Positions 56,985 through 64,000 of a stretch of 64,000 bases of DNA are shown here, in pieces. The notes under the pieces are model-generated. The model did not search any database. It saw nothing but the letters and a program-made list of their open reading frames with translations, and was not told the DNA's origin. Numbering within the stretch: position 1 is the stretch's first letter; each line of letters starts with the position of its first letter. The translations under genes and the position numbers were made by a program. This DNA is from Streptomyces luteolus (lineage in GTDB: Bacteria > Actinomycetota > Actinomycetes > Streptomycetales > Streptomycetaceae): assembly GCF_029968015.1 (NCBI RefSeq), contig NZ_JASCIS010000046.1:1-64000 (forward strand). Direction: 5' to 3'.

Positions 56985-58013
56985 CTACTTGTACGCGCCG
57001 AGTGTCTCCGTGAAGTCCAGCGGCTGCTGGTCGATGGAGGAGCAGGTCGGGGAGACCTCCGTCGAGCCGCCCTCGCAGGCCTTGTCACGGGTCGCGGACC
57101 ACATCGACAGCCACCCGAGCTTCTTCTCCCGCGCGAACTCGACGAGCTGCTCCGCGTCGTCCTGCTTGAAGATCTCCGTCGTGACGTCGTTGACGCCGAT
57201 CATCGGGGTGACGGCGACCGCCTGCCAGGCCTCCGCGTCCGAGAGCCCGAGCGCGGACTTGATCTGCCCCTGGGTCGCGGTGGCGGCCTGGATCGCGTAC
57301 TCGCCCATGTCGCCGCTGTAGGCGGGCCCGTAGTCCATCGCCATGATGTTGACGGCGTCCACCCGCACGCCGTTCTTCTTCGCGTCCTCGACCAGCGCGA
57401 CGCCCGCCTCGGTCAGGCCCTCGGGCATCACGGGCAGCGTGAAGGAGACGTCCAGGTCGGGGTGTTCCTTCTGCAGCGCGGCGATCGCCTGGGCGCGGCG
57501 GGTGTTGGCCTCGGTGTCGGGCAGGGCCGCGCCCTCGATGTCGAAGTCGACCTTCTTCAGGTCATACGCCTCGACGACCTTGCCGTACGCCGCCGCCAGC
57601 TCCTCGGCGGAGGAGCAGTTGAGGGCCAGCTCGGAGCCGGCCGCGCCGCCGAAGGAGACCCGGACGTCGCCGCCCTTCGCGCGCAGGTCGGCTATCTGGG
57701 CGGCGACCGGGTCGTCGCCGAGGGCCGTCTTGCCGCCCCACAGCGGCTCGCAGCCGCCGCCGGAGGTGACGAAGGCCAGGTTGAACTCCTTCACGCCGGT
57801 CTTCTCGGCGGTGCCGACCAGGTCGTACGCGGGGGCGAGCGAGGTGTCGACGAAGGGCGCGAAGCGGGCGGTCTCGGCGTCCGCGCCCTGCTCGCCCTTT
57901 CCGGCCATCGCGGTCCCGCCGAGCGCGAACGCGGCGCCCCCGGCGACCGCCGCCGCGCAGAGCGCGCCGATCGCCTTGGTCCTGCCGCTGATCCTGCGCC
58001 GATGCGTGCTCAT
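56985..58013 (-). CDS. Secreted GH18 chitinase-like protein
   Basis: 342 residues. Signal peptide about 1-35 (GALCAAAVAGGAAFALGGTA). A single GH18 barrel, with the catalytic motif intact in LKKVDFDIEGAALPD (Asp-Asp-Glu). GGDVRVSFGGAAGSELALNC and VNIMAMDYGPAYSGDMGEYA are also typical. Four cysteines are present and no separate chitin-binding domain is seen. It may act on chitin or related GlcNAc polymers. ATG 58013 is chosen because the signal peptide starts there. It lies downstream of a two-component operon on the same strand (140-bp gap). Confidence 0.9.
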   Translation of the reverse strand: MSTHRRRISGRTKAIGALCAAAVAGGAAFALGGTAMAGKGEQGADAETARFAPFVDTSLAPAYDLVGTAEKTGVKEFNLAFVTSGGGCEPLWGGKTALGDDPVAAQIADLRAKGGDVRVSFGGAAGSELALNCSSAEELAAAYGKVVEAYDLKKVDFDIEGAALPDTEANTRRAQAIAALQKEHPDLDVSFTLPVMPEGLTEAGVALVEDAKKNGVRVDAVNIMAMDYGPAYSGDMGEYAIQAATATQGQIKSALGLSDAEAWQAVAVTPMIGVNDVTTEIFKQDDAEQLVEFAREKKLGWLSMWSATRDKACEGGSTEVSPTCSSIDQQPLDFTETLGAYK

Positions 58014-58153
58014 GAACGTGCCTGCCTCTGCTGTACGGGAGTGGGGGTGCGGCAGCACGCTAGCGATCCGGAATCCGACAATCGGCATGATCCGGGCGGG
58101 GGTTGAGGTTCTTAGGGTGCGCTTAAGGAGGCCATCGGGGGCGGTTAAAGGTG

Positions 58154-59545
58154 CTACGGCCTGGCGGCGGAGGCCCTCCTGCGGCGTACCGTCCCCCGGT
58201 GCCTGCGGCGGCCCGCGGCCGGGCGGCGGCCGTCGAGCTGTATCCAGATGCGGACCTCCGTACCGCCGAGCACGGAGCTGCCGATGCGGACGTCGCCGCC
58301 GGTCGCCTCGGCCATCTGCCGGACGATGTCGAGCCCGAGGCCGGTCGAGCCGACGGTGTCGCCCTTGCCGCTGCCGCGGGCGAGCGCGGCCTCCGGGTCG
58401 AGGATGCCGGGGCCCGCGTCGGAGACGAGCACGATCACCGCGTCCTCGGCGCTGTGCACGTCGACCGCGAAGCCGGTGCCCTCGGGCGTGTGCCGGAAGA
58501 CGTTGCCGAGCAGCGCGTCCAGGGAGGCGGTCAGGTCGGGGCGGGCCACCGGGACGTGCACGGGTGTGTCCACCCCGGCGACCCGCACCTTGCGCGACTC
58601 GTCCTCGGCGAGCGCCGACCAGAACGCCATCCGCTCCCGGATCACCTCGGCCGCGTCGCAGCCCGCGCCGGGACCGCCGGCCACGGGGGCGGGCTTGGCC
58701 TCGCGCGCGGTGCGGATGATCGCGTCGACCTCGGACTCCAGCTGCTCGACGGCGGCCCGGGTCTGGTCGGCGGCCGGGCCCTCGCCGAGGGAGGCCGCGT
58801 TGAGCCGGAGCACGGTCAGCGGGGTGCGCAGGCGGTGCGACAGGTCGGCGGCCAACTCCCGTTCGTTGGCGAGGAGTTGGACGACCTGATCGGCCATGGA
58901 GTTGAAGGCGACGGCGGCCTGCTTCAGCTCGGTCGGCCCGTCTTCGGGCACACGCGCGGTGAGCTTGCCCTCGCCGAGGTCGTGCGCGGCGCCCGCGAGC
59001 CGTTCGGCGGGCTGGATGAGTCGTACGCCGAGCCGGTCCGCGACCGCCACGGAGCCGATGACGAGCGCGACGCCGACGCCCGCGAGCACCAGCCAGGCCG
59101 TGGCGACGCCGTTGCTCAACTCGCCCTCGGGCACGAAGACCTCGACGATCGCGATCTCGCCGGAGCCGAGCGCGGTGGGCTGGAGCAGGGCCTTGCCGTC
59201 GGGGGCGTCCGCGATGGAGGGGCTGGCGATCTCCCGGGTGCGGTCCAGGTCGGCCTGGGCGGCGCGGCGCCTGCCGATCTCAAGGGCCGGGTCGTCGCCG
59301 ACGGCCGGGATGTGCACGGCCATCTTCCCGGCGGCGCCCGCCTGGGTGGAGGCGACGGCGCGGGTGAGCTGGTCTCGGTCGGTGGTGATGGAGAGGGTGG
59401 GGCCGATGGCGGCGGCCTGGCGCTCGGCGTTGGAGTAGGCGCGGTCGGCGGCCATCTCCCTGATCACCAGGCCGAGCGGCACCGCGAAGGCGACGACGAC
59501 CATCGTGGTGACGGCCAGGCACACCTTGACCAGAGCCCATCTCAC
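58154..59545 (-). CDS. Two-component sensor histidine kinase
   Basis: 463 residues. One helix near residues 7-27 and another near 170-192 flank an extracellular sensor domain. Then HAMP, the H-box LSHRLRTPLTVLRL, N-box LLGNVFRHTPEG, and G-boxes VSDAGPGIL and GSTGLGLDIV. It autophosphorylates on His and signals to the adjacent regulator. GTG 59545 overlaps the regulator stop (GTGA). The Arg/Ala-rich C-terminal tail is outside the domain. Confidence 0.94.
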   Translation of the reverse strand: MRWALVKVCLAVTTMVVVAFAVPLGLVIREMAADRAYSNAERQAAAIGPTLSITTDRDQLTRAVASTQAGAAGKMAVHIPAVGDDPALEIGRRRAAQADLDRTREIASPSIADAPDGKALLQPTALGSGEIAIVEVFVPEGELSNGVATAWLVLAGVGVALVIGSVAVADRLGVRLIQPAERLAGAAHDLGEGKLTARVPEDGPTELKQAAVAFNSMADQVVQLLANERELAADLSHRLRTPLTVLRLNAASLGEGPAADQTRAAVEQLESEVDAIIRTAREAKPAPVAGGPGAGCDAAEVIRERMAFWSALAEDESRKVRVAGVDTPVHVPVARPDLTASLDALLGNVFRHTPEGTGFAVDVHSAEDAVIVLVSDAGPGILDPEAALARGSGKGDTVGSTGLGLDIVRQMAEATGGDVRIGSSVLGGTEVRIWIQLDGRRPAAGRRRHRGTVRRRRASAARP

Positions 59546-60255
59546 TGCGGGGGCTCCAGCCCGGCCTGTGGGGGCTCCAGCTTGACGCCGACGCCGCGGA
59601 GCGTGTGCAGATACCGCGGCCGCGCCGCCGTCTCCCCCAACTTCCGCCGCAGCCAGGACAGATGGACATCGATCGTCTGGTCGTCGCCGTACGACTGCTG
59701 CCAGACCTCGGCGAGGAGTTCCTTGCGGGGTACGACGACGCCGGGGCGGCCCGCGAGGAACGTCAGCAGGTCGAACTCGCGCCGGGTGAGGTCGAGCGGG
59801 GCCCCGTCGAGTTCGGCCTGGCGGCGCAGCGGGTCGATGGCGAGCCCGCCGACCCGGATGACGCGGGACAGCGGGGCTTCGGCGGCGCCCCCGGCACCGG
59901 AGCGGCGAAGCACGGCCGCCATCCGGGCGGAGAGGTGCTCGACGGAGAACGGCTTGGTGAGGTAGTCGTCGGCGCCGTCGTTGAGGAGCCGGACGATCTC
60001 GGTCTCGTCGTCCCTCGCCGTGGCGATGATCACGGGTACGTCGGTGATGCCGCGGAGCATCTTCAGCGCCTCGGAGCCGTCCAGATCGGGCAGACCGAGG
60101 TCGAGGATCACCACGTCAAAGCGGAAATGGGCGACCTCGCGCAGCGCCTCCAGGGCCGTGCCGACGCTCCGTACGGTGTGGGAGGCATCGGTCAGGTGCC
60201 GGATGAGGGCGGAGCGCACGAACTGGTCGTCCTCGACGACGAGCACACTTGCCAT
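59542..60255 (-). CDS. OmpR-type response regulator
   Basis: 237 residues. Receiver with phospho-Asp in VVILDLGLPDLDG, acidic pair VVEDDQ and Lys in YLTKPF. C-terminal winged helix (LTRREFDLLTFLAGRPGVVV, DQTIDVHLSWLRRKLGE). ATG 60255 starts directly at the receiver (MASVLVVEDD); an upstream in-frame GTG at 60264 is possible. First gene of the pair with the kinase; it may also drive the GH18 gene downstream. Confidence 0.94.
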   Translation of the reverse strand: MASVLVVEDDQFVRSALIRHLTDASHTVRSVGTALEALREVAHFRFDVVILDLGLPDLDGSEALKMLRGITDVPVIIATARDDETEIVRLLNDGADDYLTKPFSVEHLSARMAAVLRRSGAGGAAEAPLSRVIRVGGLAIDPLRRQAELDGAPLDLTRREFDLLTFLAGRPGVVVPRKELLAEVWQQSYGDDQTIDVHLSWLRRKLGETAARPRYLHTLRGVGVKLEPPQAGLEPPQ

Positions 60256-60344
60256 GGGCGGCACCGTACGCCATACGGGGGACGGCGGTCACGGGCCGAA
60301 GGCCCCGGGACAGGGCCCTGGTCCATGGGGCAGTATGGCCCGCG

Positions 60345-60887
60345 ATGCGGCAACGAGGACTCGTACACGGCCTGGCGTGGACGCTCGCCACTGGGGCGGC
60401 GGTCACGCTGTCCTGGTGGGGTGTGCACACGGTGATGTCGGGCACGGCGTACGACCGGCCGCGGGCCCTGCCCCTCACGGGCGCCTCTCAGGACGCACCG
60501 CAGGAGGCCCACCCGCAGGCCTCGTCCACGCACCGCCCGCGCGAGACGCCGAAGCCGGGCGGCTCCGAGAAGGCTTCGGCTCCGCCGGAGCGGTCCACGA
60601 AGCCGAGGGCACCGTCACCGACCAAGCCCTCGCCGAGCAAGAAGCCCGGCACGGGCTCCCCCTCGGGCAACGTGAAGTCCTACACGGTCGCGGGCGGCCG
60701 GGTCGCCTTCGAGATGGGCTCGAAGTCGGCCGAACTGGTCTCGGCGACACCCGACTCGGGCTGGCAGATGCAGGTCTGGAAGCAGCCGGAGTGGATCCGC
60801 GTCACGTTCACCCAGGGCGGCCGCGAGGTCTCGGTCTTCTGCACGTGGCACGATCATGCGCCGAGCGTCGAGGTGGACGAGCGCTGA
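60345..60887 (+). CDS. Secreted or membrane-anchored small protein
   Basis: 180 residues. Starts MRQRGLVHGLAWTLATGAAV, giving one helix or signal (about 8-30). A Pro/Ser/Lys-rich extracellular linker (about 55-110) leads to a C-terminal beta-type domain (VKSYTVAGGRVAFEMGSKSA, GWQMQVWKQPEWIRVTFTQG). Resembles cell-wall-spanning small Streptomyces proteins. Divergent from the response regulator, a possible target. Function unknown. Confidence 0.78.
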   Translation: MRQRGLVHGLAWTLATGAAVTLSWWGVHTVMSGTAYDRPRALPLTGASQDAPQEAHPQASSTHRPRETPKPGGSEKASAPPERSTKPRAPSPTKPSPSKKPGTGSPSGNVKSYTVAGGRVAFEMGSKSAELVSATPDSGWQMQVWKQPEWIRVTFTQGGREVSVFCTWHDHAPSVEVDER

Positions 60888-61012
60888 ATTTTCCCCTCCC
60901 CGCCCCTTCCCGAACCTCCTCAATCGCCGGAGGGGCTCAATTTTGAGCCCCTCCGGCGATTGAGGAGGCCTGTCCGGCAGGACTTTCGGGAAGGGGCGGG
61001 GAGGGGAACAAG
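60888..61012. repeat. Large palindromic intergenic element, likely bidirectional terminator
   Basis: A central 26-bp perfect stem (60915-60940 with 60943-60968, 2-nt loop) is flanked by inverted copies of the family-2 module TTCGGGAAGGGGCGGGG (60891-60914 inverted, 60983-61008 direct), making a symmetrical ~120-bp element between convergent genes. Confidence 0.85.
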
Positions 61013-61034
61013 CAACGCGCCCGCACCCAACCCG

Positions 61035-61886
61035 TTACCGGAACACCCCCGGCGGCGGAGCCGGGGACGCCGACGCCGTCGCGTCCGTGACGGGCACCGC
61101 CCCACCCGTGAAGTCCACCAGCGCCGCCCCCGACTCCACCCGCCCCGGATGCGGATCCCCCGCGATCCGCCGGGTCAGCTCGGCAACGGGCAGCACCAGG
61201 TCCGAGGCCAGCAGCACCGCATTGCCGAACCGCTTCCCCCGCAGCACAGCCGGATCCGCGGCGAGCGCCAGCTCGGGGAAGAGCCCGGCCGCGGTGGCGA
61301 TCTGCCGGCGCAGATGCGCGAGCGGCGGCCCGTCGGCGAGGTTCGCCGCGTAGTGCCCGCCGGGCGCGAGGACACGGCGTACGTCCGTGAGGAACTCGGC
61401 GCTCGTCAGGTGCGCCGGTGTGCGGGCGGCGCTGAAGACGTCGGCGATGACCAGGTCGGCCCAGCCGTCGGGGATCCTGGCGAGCCCGTCGCGCGCGTCG
61501 ACGGACCGCACCCGCACCCGCGCCTGCGGGTCCAACGGCAGCTCGCGGCGGACGAGTTGGACGAGCGCGGCGTCCCGCTCGACCACCTGCTGGGTGGAGC
61601 GGGGCCGGGTCGCCGCGACGTACCGGGCGAGCGTGAAGGCACCACCGCCGAGGTGCACGGCACGCACGGGCCGGCCGGCGGGGGCGATCAGATCCACGAT
61701 GTGGCCGAGCCGACGCTGGTACGCGAAGTCGAGGTGGGCGGGGTCGTCGAGGTCGACGTGGGACTGCGGTGCGCCGTCGACCAGCAGCGTCCACGCGCGC
61801 GTGCGGTCCGGGTCCGGGATGAGCTCGGCCAGTCCGCCGTCCACCTCTTCGACGACGGCTTCCGCGTCGCGCTTCCTTCTGGCCAT
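61035..61886 (-). CDS. Spermidine synthase-like methyltransferase-fold protein
   Basis: 283 residues. A Rossmann SAM/dcSAM-binding fold: VRAVHLGGGAFTLARYVAAT, VVERDAALVQLVRREL, VRVRSVDARDGLARIPDGWA, DLVIADVFSAARTPAHLTS. It resembles the spermidine synthase family, but the GGGDG loop of true aminopropyltransferases reads GGGAF, so polyamine synthesis is doubtful. Many Streptomyces have such orphan proteins annotated as spermidine synthase. The Pro-rich C-terminal tail is not part of the fold. Confidence 0.82.
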   Translation of the reverse strand: MARRKRDAEAVVEEVDGGLAELIPDPDRTRAWTLLVDGAPQSHVDLDDPAHLDFAYQRRLGHIVDLIAPAGRPVRAVHLGGGAFTLARYVAATRPRSTQQVVERDAALVQLVRRELPLDPQARVRVRSVDARDGLARIPDGWADLVIADVFSAARTPAHLTSAEFLTDVRRVLAPGGHYAANLADGPPLAHLRRQIATAAGLFPELALAADPAVLRGKRFGNAVLLASDLVLPVAELTRRIAGDPHPGRVESGAALVDFTGGAVPVTDATASASPAPPPGVFR

Positions 61887-61951
61887 CCGTCCATTATCGA
61901 CGCCCGTACGGATTCCGGCTCGGCGCCCCGTGCCCGTACAGCCGCAGGGCC

Positions 61952-62326
61952 TCAACGGCAGCTGTCGGCCGCCTCGATGAGCCGTGCCGCCTCGCCGAGT
62001 GCGGCCCGCAGCATCGTCGGATCGGTGACGGGTCCGGTGTCGGCGGGCGGGAGGAGCCAGCCCGCCCCGGCGACCGGCGGCGCGGGGTCGGCGCACCCGA
62101 AGGTCTGCGTACAGGCGCTGCCCGGCAGGTCCCAGGCGGCGGCGGTGCCGGGCGGGACCAGGAAGCCGAGGGTGTCGCAGCTGTTGTCGTGCAGGACCGG
62201 GCCGACGGCGGGCGCGGGGCCCCGGCGCAGAATGTCCACGGCCTCCAGGCCCTGGCGTGCGGGGACGGTCACCAGGTCGCACAGGTCGCACTCCGAACCG
62301 AGCGGCGGACCGTACACCTCCAGCAA
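61952..62326 (-). CDS. Small Cys-containing conserved protein
   Basis: About 124 residues from TTG 62326, chosen because GAGGAGGGG lies 5-6 nt upstream; the frame is open to 62383. The sequence (LEVYGPPLGSECDLCDLVTV) has a CxxC near the N-terminus and further Cys at DNSCD, ACTQTFGCADP and DSCR, enough for metal binding or disulfides. No signal peptide. Function unknown; it lies upstream of the spermidine synthase-like gene on the same strand (65-bp gap). Confidence 0.7.
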   Translation of the reverse strand: MLEVYGPPLGSECDLCDLVTVPARQGLEAVDILRRGPAPAVGPVLHDNSCDTLGFLVPPGTAAAWDLPGSACTQTFGCADPAPPVAGAGWLLPPADTGPVTDPTMLRAALGEAARLIEAADSCR

Positions 62327-62600
62327 GGAAACCCCTCCTCGTCCGCGAAGGCTGCGGTACAGCCCCTTCTCCGCATGGTTCAACGCGGTCCGCTGTCAAC
62401 GGCTACGGCACAACACCGCCTCAACGGATGGCAGTTCATGGCAGATCCGGCGTGAGATTTCCGGTTTGTAGCTAAACAGTGCGTACCGGTCCTGTCACAG
62501 CCGGTACTTTCGTGCCCCGTCGGAGCCGGACCGTTTCGCCCCCTACAGGGGGCGGTGACGGCACACGCTCCGGCACGAACCGCACGAGAGGGTTTGGCCA

Positions 62601-64000
62601 ATGGCGTCGTCACCGATGACATCGTCAGCGGGGTCTCCCCGGCCGAATCTCGCCTTCCGGCGGCTGCGCGGGCAGCTGTCGCCTGGCGAGTTCGCGGCCG
62701 CGGTGCGCCGGGCCGGCCTGGAGATCGGTGAGCGGGTCGCCTGCGACGCGCGCTACATCGGCCGGGTCGAGGCAGGCGAGATCCGCTGCCCCAACTACGC
62801 GTACGAGCGGGTGTTCCTGCACCTGTTCCCGGGCCGGACGCTGGCCGACCTGGGGTTCGCGCCGCGCGAGTCGGTACGGGGACGGGCCGCGCGGGCCAGG
62901 ACCGGCCCGAGCGCCGGACACGGTGCGGGACCGTTTCCGCACAACCATGCGGGACCGTTTCCGCACGACCAAGCGGGACCGTTTCCGCACAACCACGCGG
63001 GACCGTTTCCGCACGACCACGCGGGACCGTTTCCGCACGACCAGCTGAACGCAGAGCATCCGAGCACCGAGGAGAGCGACGTGCTGCGTCGCGCATTCAT
63101 GACCGGGAGCACGGCCACCGTGGCCGCCGCCTCCCTGGGGCTCACGGGCCCCCTCACGCCCGAGGCCGCCGCGGCACCCCGCCGGGTCGGCGAGACCGAG
63201 GCCGACGCGGTCGAGGAGGCCGTACGCCGCATCAGGCTGCTCGACGACCGGCACGGCGCCGACGGCCTGTACCGCAGGGCGTCACTGCCGCTGCGCAACG
63301 CGTTCGCCCTGCTCGACGCGGGCACCGCGCGCCGGGCCACATCGGACCGGCTGCACGCGGGAGCGGGTGAACTGGCCATCTCCGTCGGCTGGTTGGCGCA
63401 CGACTCGGGCCGTTTCGACGACGCGCGCTCGCACTACGCGGAGGCGCTCGCGACGGCCCGGATGGCGGGCGACGCGTCCCTGGAGGCGCACGCCTTCTGC
63501 AACATGTCGTTCCTCGCGCGGGACGCGGGCCGGCCGCGCGAGGCGGTACGGGCGGCGCAGGCGGCGCAGCGTTCGGCGCGGGACCGGGGTTCGATGCGGC
63601 TGCTCTCGCTGCTCGCGCTGCGCGAGGCGGGAGCGTACGCGCTGCTCGGTGACCGTTCCGGGTGCGAGCAGGCGCTCGCCCGCGCGCAGGCCCTGTTCAG
63701 CCGGGGCGGCACGGACGCGGACCCGGAGTGGATGAGCTTCTACAACGAGGCCGAGCTGGAGGGCCTGGAGGCGCAGTGCTGGTCGGCGCTCGGCCAGTGG
63801 GGGCGTGCCGCCCGGCACGCCCAGCGCGCGGCCCATGTCGCCACCACGCAGACCCCGCACTTCACGCGGAACATCGCGCTCTACACCGCCGAGGCGGCCG
63901 ACGACCTGGCGCGCGCGGGGCGCCCGGACGAGGCGGCGGCGGCGGGCGGCCGCGTCCTCGACCTTCTGGACGAGGTCCAGTCCTCCCGCATCCAGTCGAT
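62601..64000 (+). CDS. TPR-type transcriptional regulator, 3' end cut by window
   Basis: At least 466 residues, open to the right edge. An N-terminal helix-turn-helix-like region (LAFRRLRGQLSPGEFAAAVR, ARYIGRVEAGEIRCPNYAYE) is followed by five AGPFPH(N/D)(H/Q) octapeptides (62925-63044). Next comes a segment LRRAFMTGSTATVAAASLGL that looks like an internal Tat-type hydrophobic stretch, then helical TPR-like repeats (SGRFDDARSHYAEALATARM, AGRPREAVRAAQAAQRSARD). The layout recalls Streptomyces NsdA-like regulators of development and antibiotic production. The start is the ATG after a short leader; its ribosome site is weak. Confidence 0.85.
   Translation, partial: MASSPMTSSAGSPRPNLAFRRLRGQLSPGEFAAAVRRAGLEIGERVACDARYIGRVEAGEIRCPNYAYERVFLHLFPGRTLADLGFAPRESVRGRAARARTGPSAGHGAGPFPHNHAGPFPHDQAGPFPHNHAGPFPHDHAGPFPHDQLNAEHPSTEESDVLRRAFMTGSTATVAAASLGLTGPLTPEAAAAPRRVGETEADAVEEAVRRIRLLDDRHGADGLYRRASLPLRNAFALLDAGTARRATSDRLHAGAGELAISVGWLAHDSGRFDDARSHYAEALATARMAGDASLEAHAFCNMSFLARDAGRPREAVRAAQAAQRSARDRGSMRLLSLLALREAGAYALLGDRSGCEQALARAQALFSRGGTDADPEWMSFYNEAELEGLEAQCWSALGQWGRAARHAQRAAHVATTQTPHFTRNIALYTAEAADDLARAGRPDEAAAAGGRVLDLLDEVQSSRIQS
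62925..63044 (+). repeat. Five in-frame 24-bp tandem repeats
   Basis: Units of 24 bp start at 62925, 62949, 62973, 62997 and 63021, each encoding Ala-Gly-Pro-Phe-Pro-His plus two variable residues (N/D then H/Q). Variation is confined to three codon positions, indicating recent expansion. Confidence 0.95.

Noticed and set aside
61035-61886. True spermidine synthase
   Set aside because: The GGGDG substrate loop is changed to GGGAF and no S-adenosylmethionine decarboxylase gene is near.
62925-63044. CRISPR or non-coding minisatellite
   Set aside because: The 24-bp units have no spacers and stay in frame inside a long coding region.

Overview
The window reads as chromosomal DNA of a Streptomyces species. 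It has very high GC, GTG/ATG/TTG starts behind purine-rich ribosome sites, translationally coupled operons (ATGA/GTGA overlaps), and a complete adpA gene with the TTA leucine codon typical of bldA-controlled genes. From memory the gene order resembles the S. coelicolor region running acyl-CoA carboxylase/acdH - des - hexosaminidase - glmS2 - adpA - ornA - ceb. There are no insertion sequences, phage genes, CRISPR arrays or rRNAs; one tRNA-His is present. The last gene runs off the right edge.

Layout. (1) 69-6650: a fused tandem ABC exporter, two small secreted proteins and a secreted S37 tripeptidyl aminopeptidase. (2) 6753-12649: a predicted ureohydrolase (agmatinase-like), ThDP-enzyme and sodium/solute symporter set divergent from a PucR/CdaR-type regulator. 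(3) 12754-15662: a putative phosphatase, then a coupled acyl-CoA dehydrogenase/thioesterase pair. (4) 15858-22697: a TetR regulator, two 16-bp palindromic operator candidates and a four-gene acyl-CoA operon (carboxyltransferase, biotin carboxylase, HMG-CoA lyase, acyl-CoA dehydrogenase) that fits leucine catabolism. (5) 22901-41663: a large iron-controlled siderophore locus. (6) 41703-46661: a GH20 hexosaminidase with a DasR-like site, a DUF4429 protein and glmS. (7) 46856-50502: a universal stress protein, adpA, orn and tRNA-His. (8) 50588-56699: a cellobiose regulon (cebR, cebEFG, bglC) with two CebR boxes. (9) 56985-64000: GH18 protein, two-component system, small secreted/cytosolic proteins, a spermidine-synthase-like methyltransferase fold and a truncated TPR-type regulator.

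The most unusual part is region 5. It starts like a classic desferrioxamine locus: desE, desF, iron box, desA (lysine decarboxylase), desB (cadaverine monooxygenase). After desB, where desC and desD would be expected, lies a rhizobactin/schizokinen-type set: diaminobutyrate aminotransferase, a second PLP decarboxylase, a second N-monooxygenase, an IucA-type synthetase, an acyltransferase, an MFS exporter, an IucC-type synthetase, and a complete ABC uptake system. No DesD-type synthetase is visible. Two diamine pathways (cadaverine and 1,3-diaminopropane) therefore feed one pair of citrate-type NIS synthetases. The predicted product is an arthrobactin-, schizokinen- or mixed-arm dihydroxamate rather than ferrioxamine. 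Three DmdR/IdeR-type iron boxes punctuate the locus, one lying across a stop codon inside it.

Intergenic DNA carries two dispersed GC-rich hairpin/repeat families. Several genes also carry short in-frame repeats (EVT pentapeptide, Gly-Thr, AGPFPH octapeptide).
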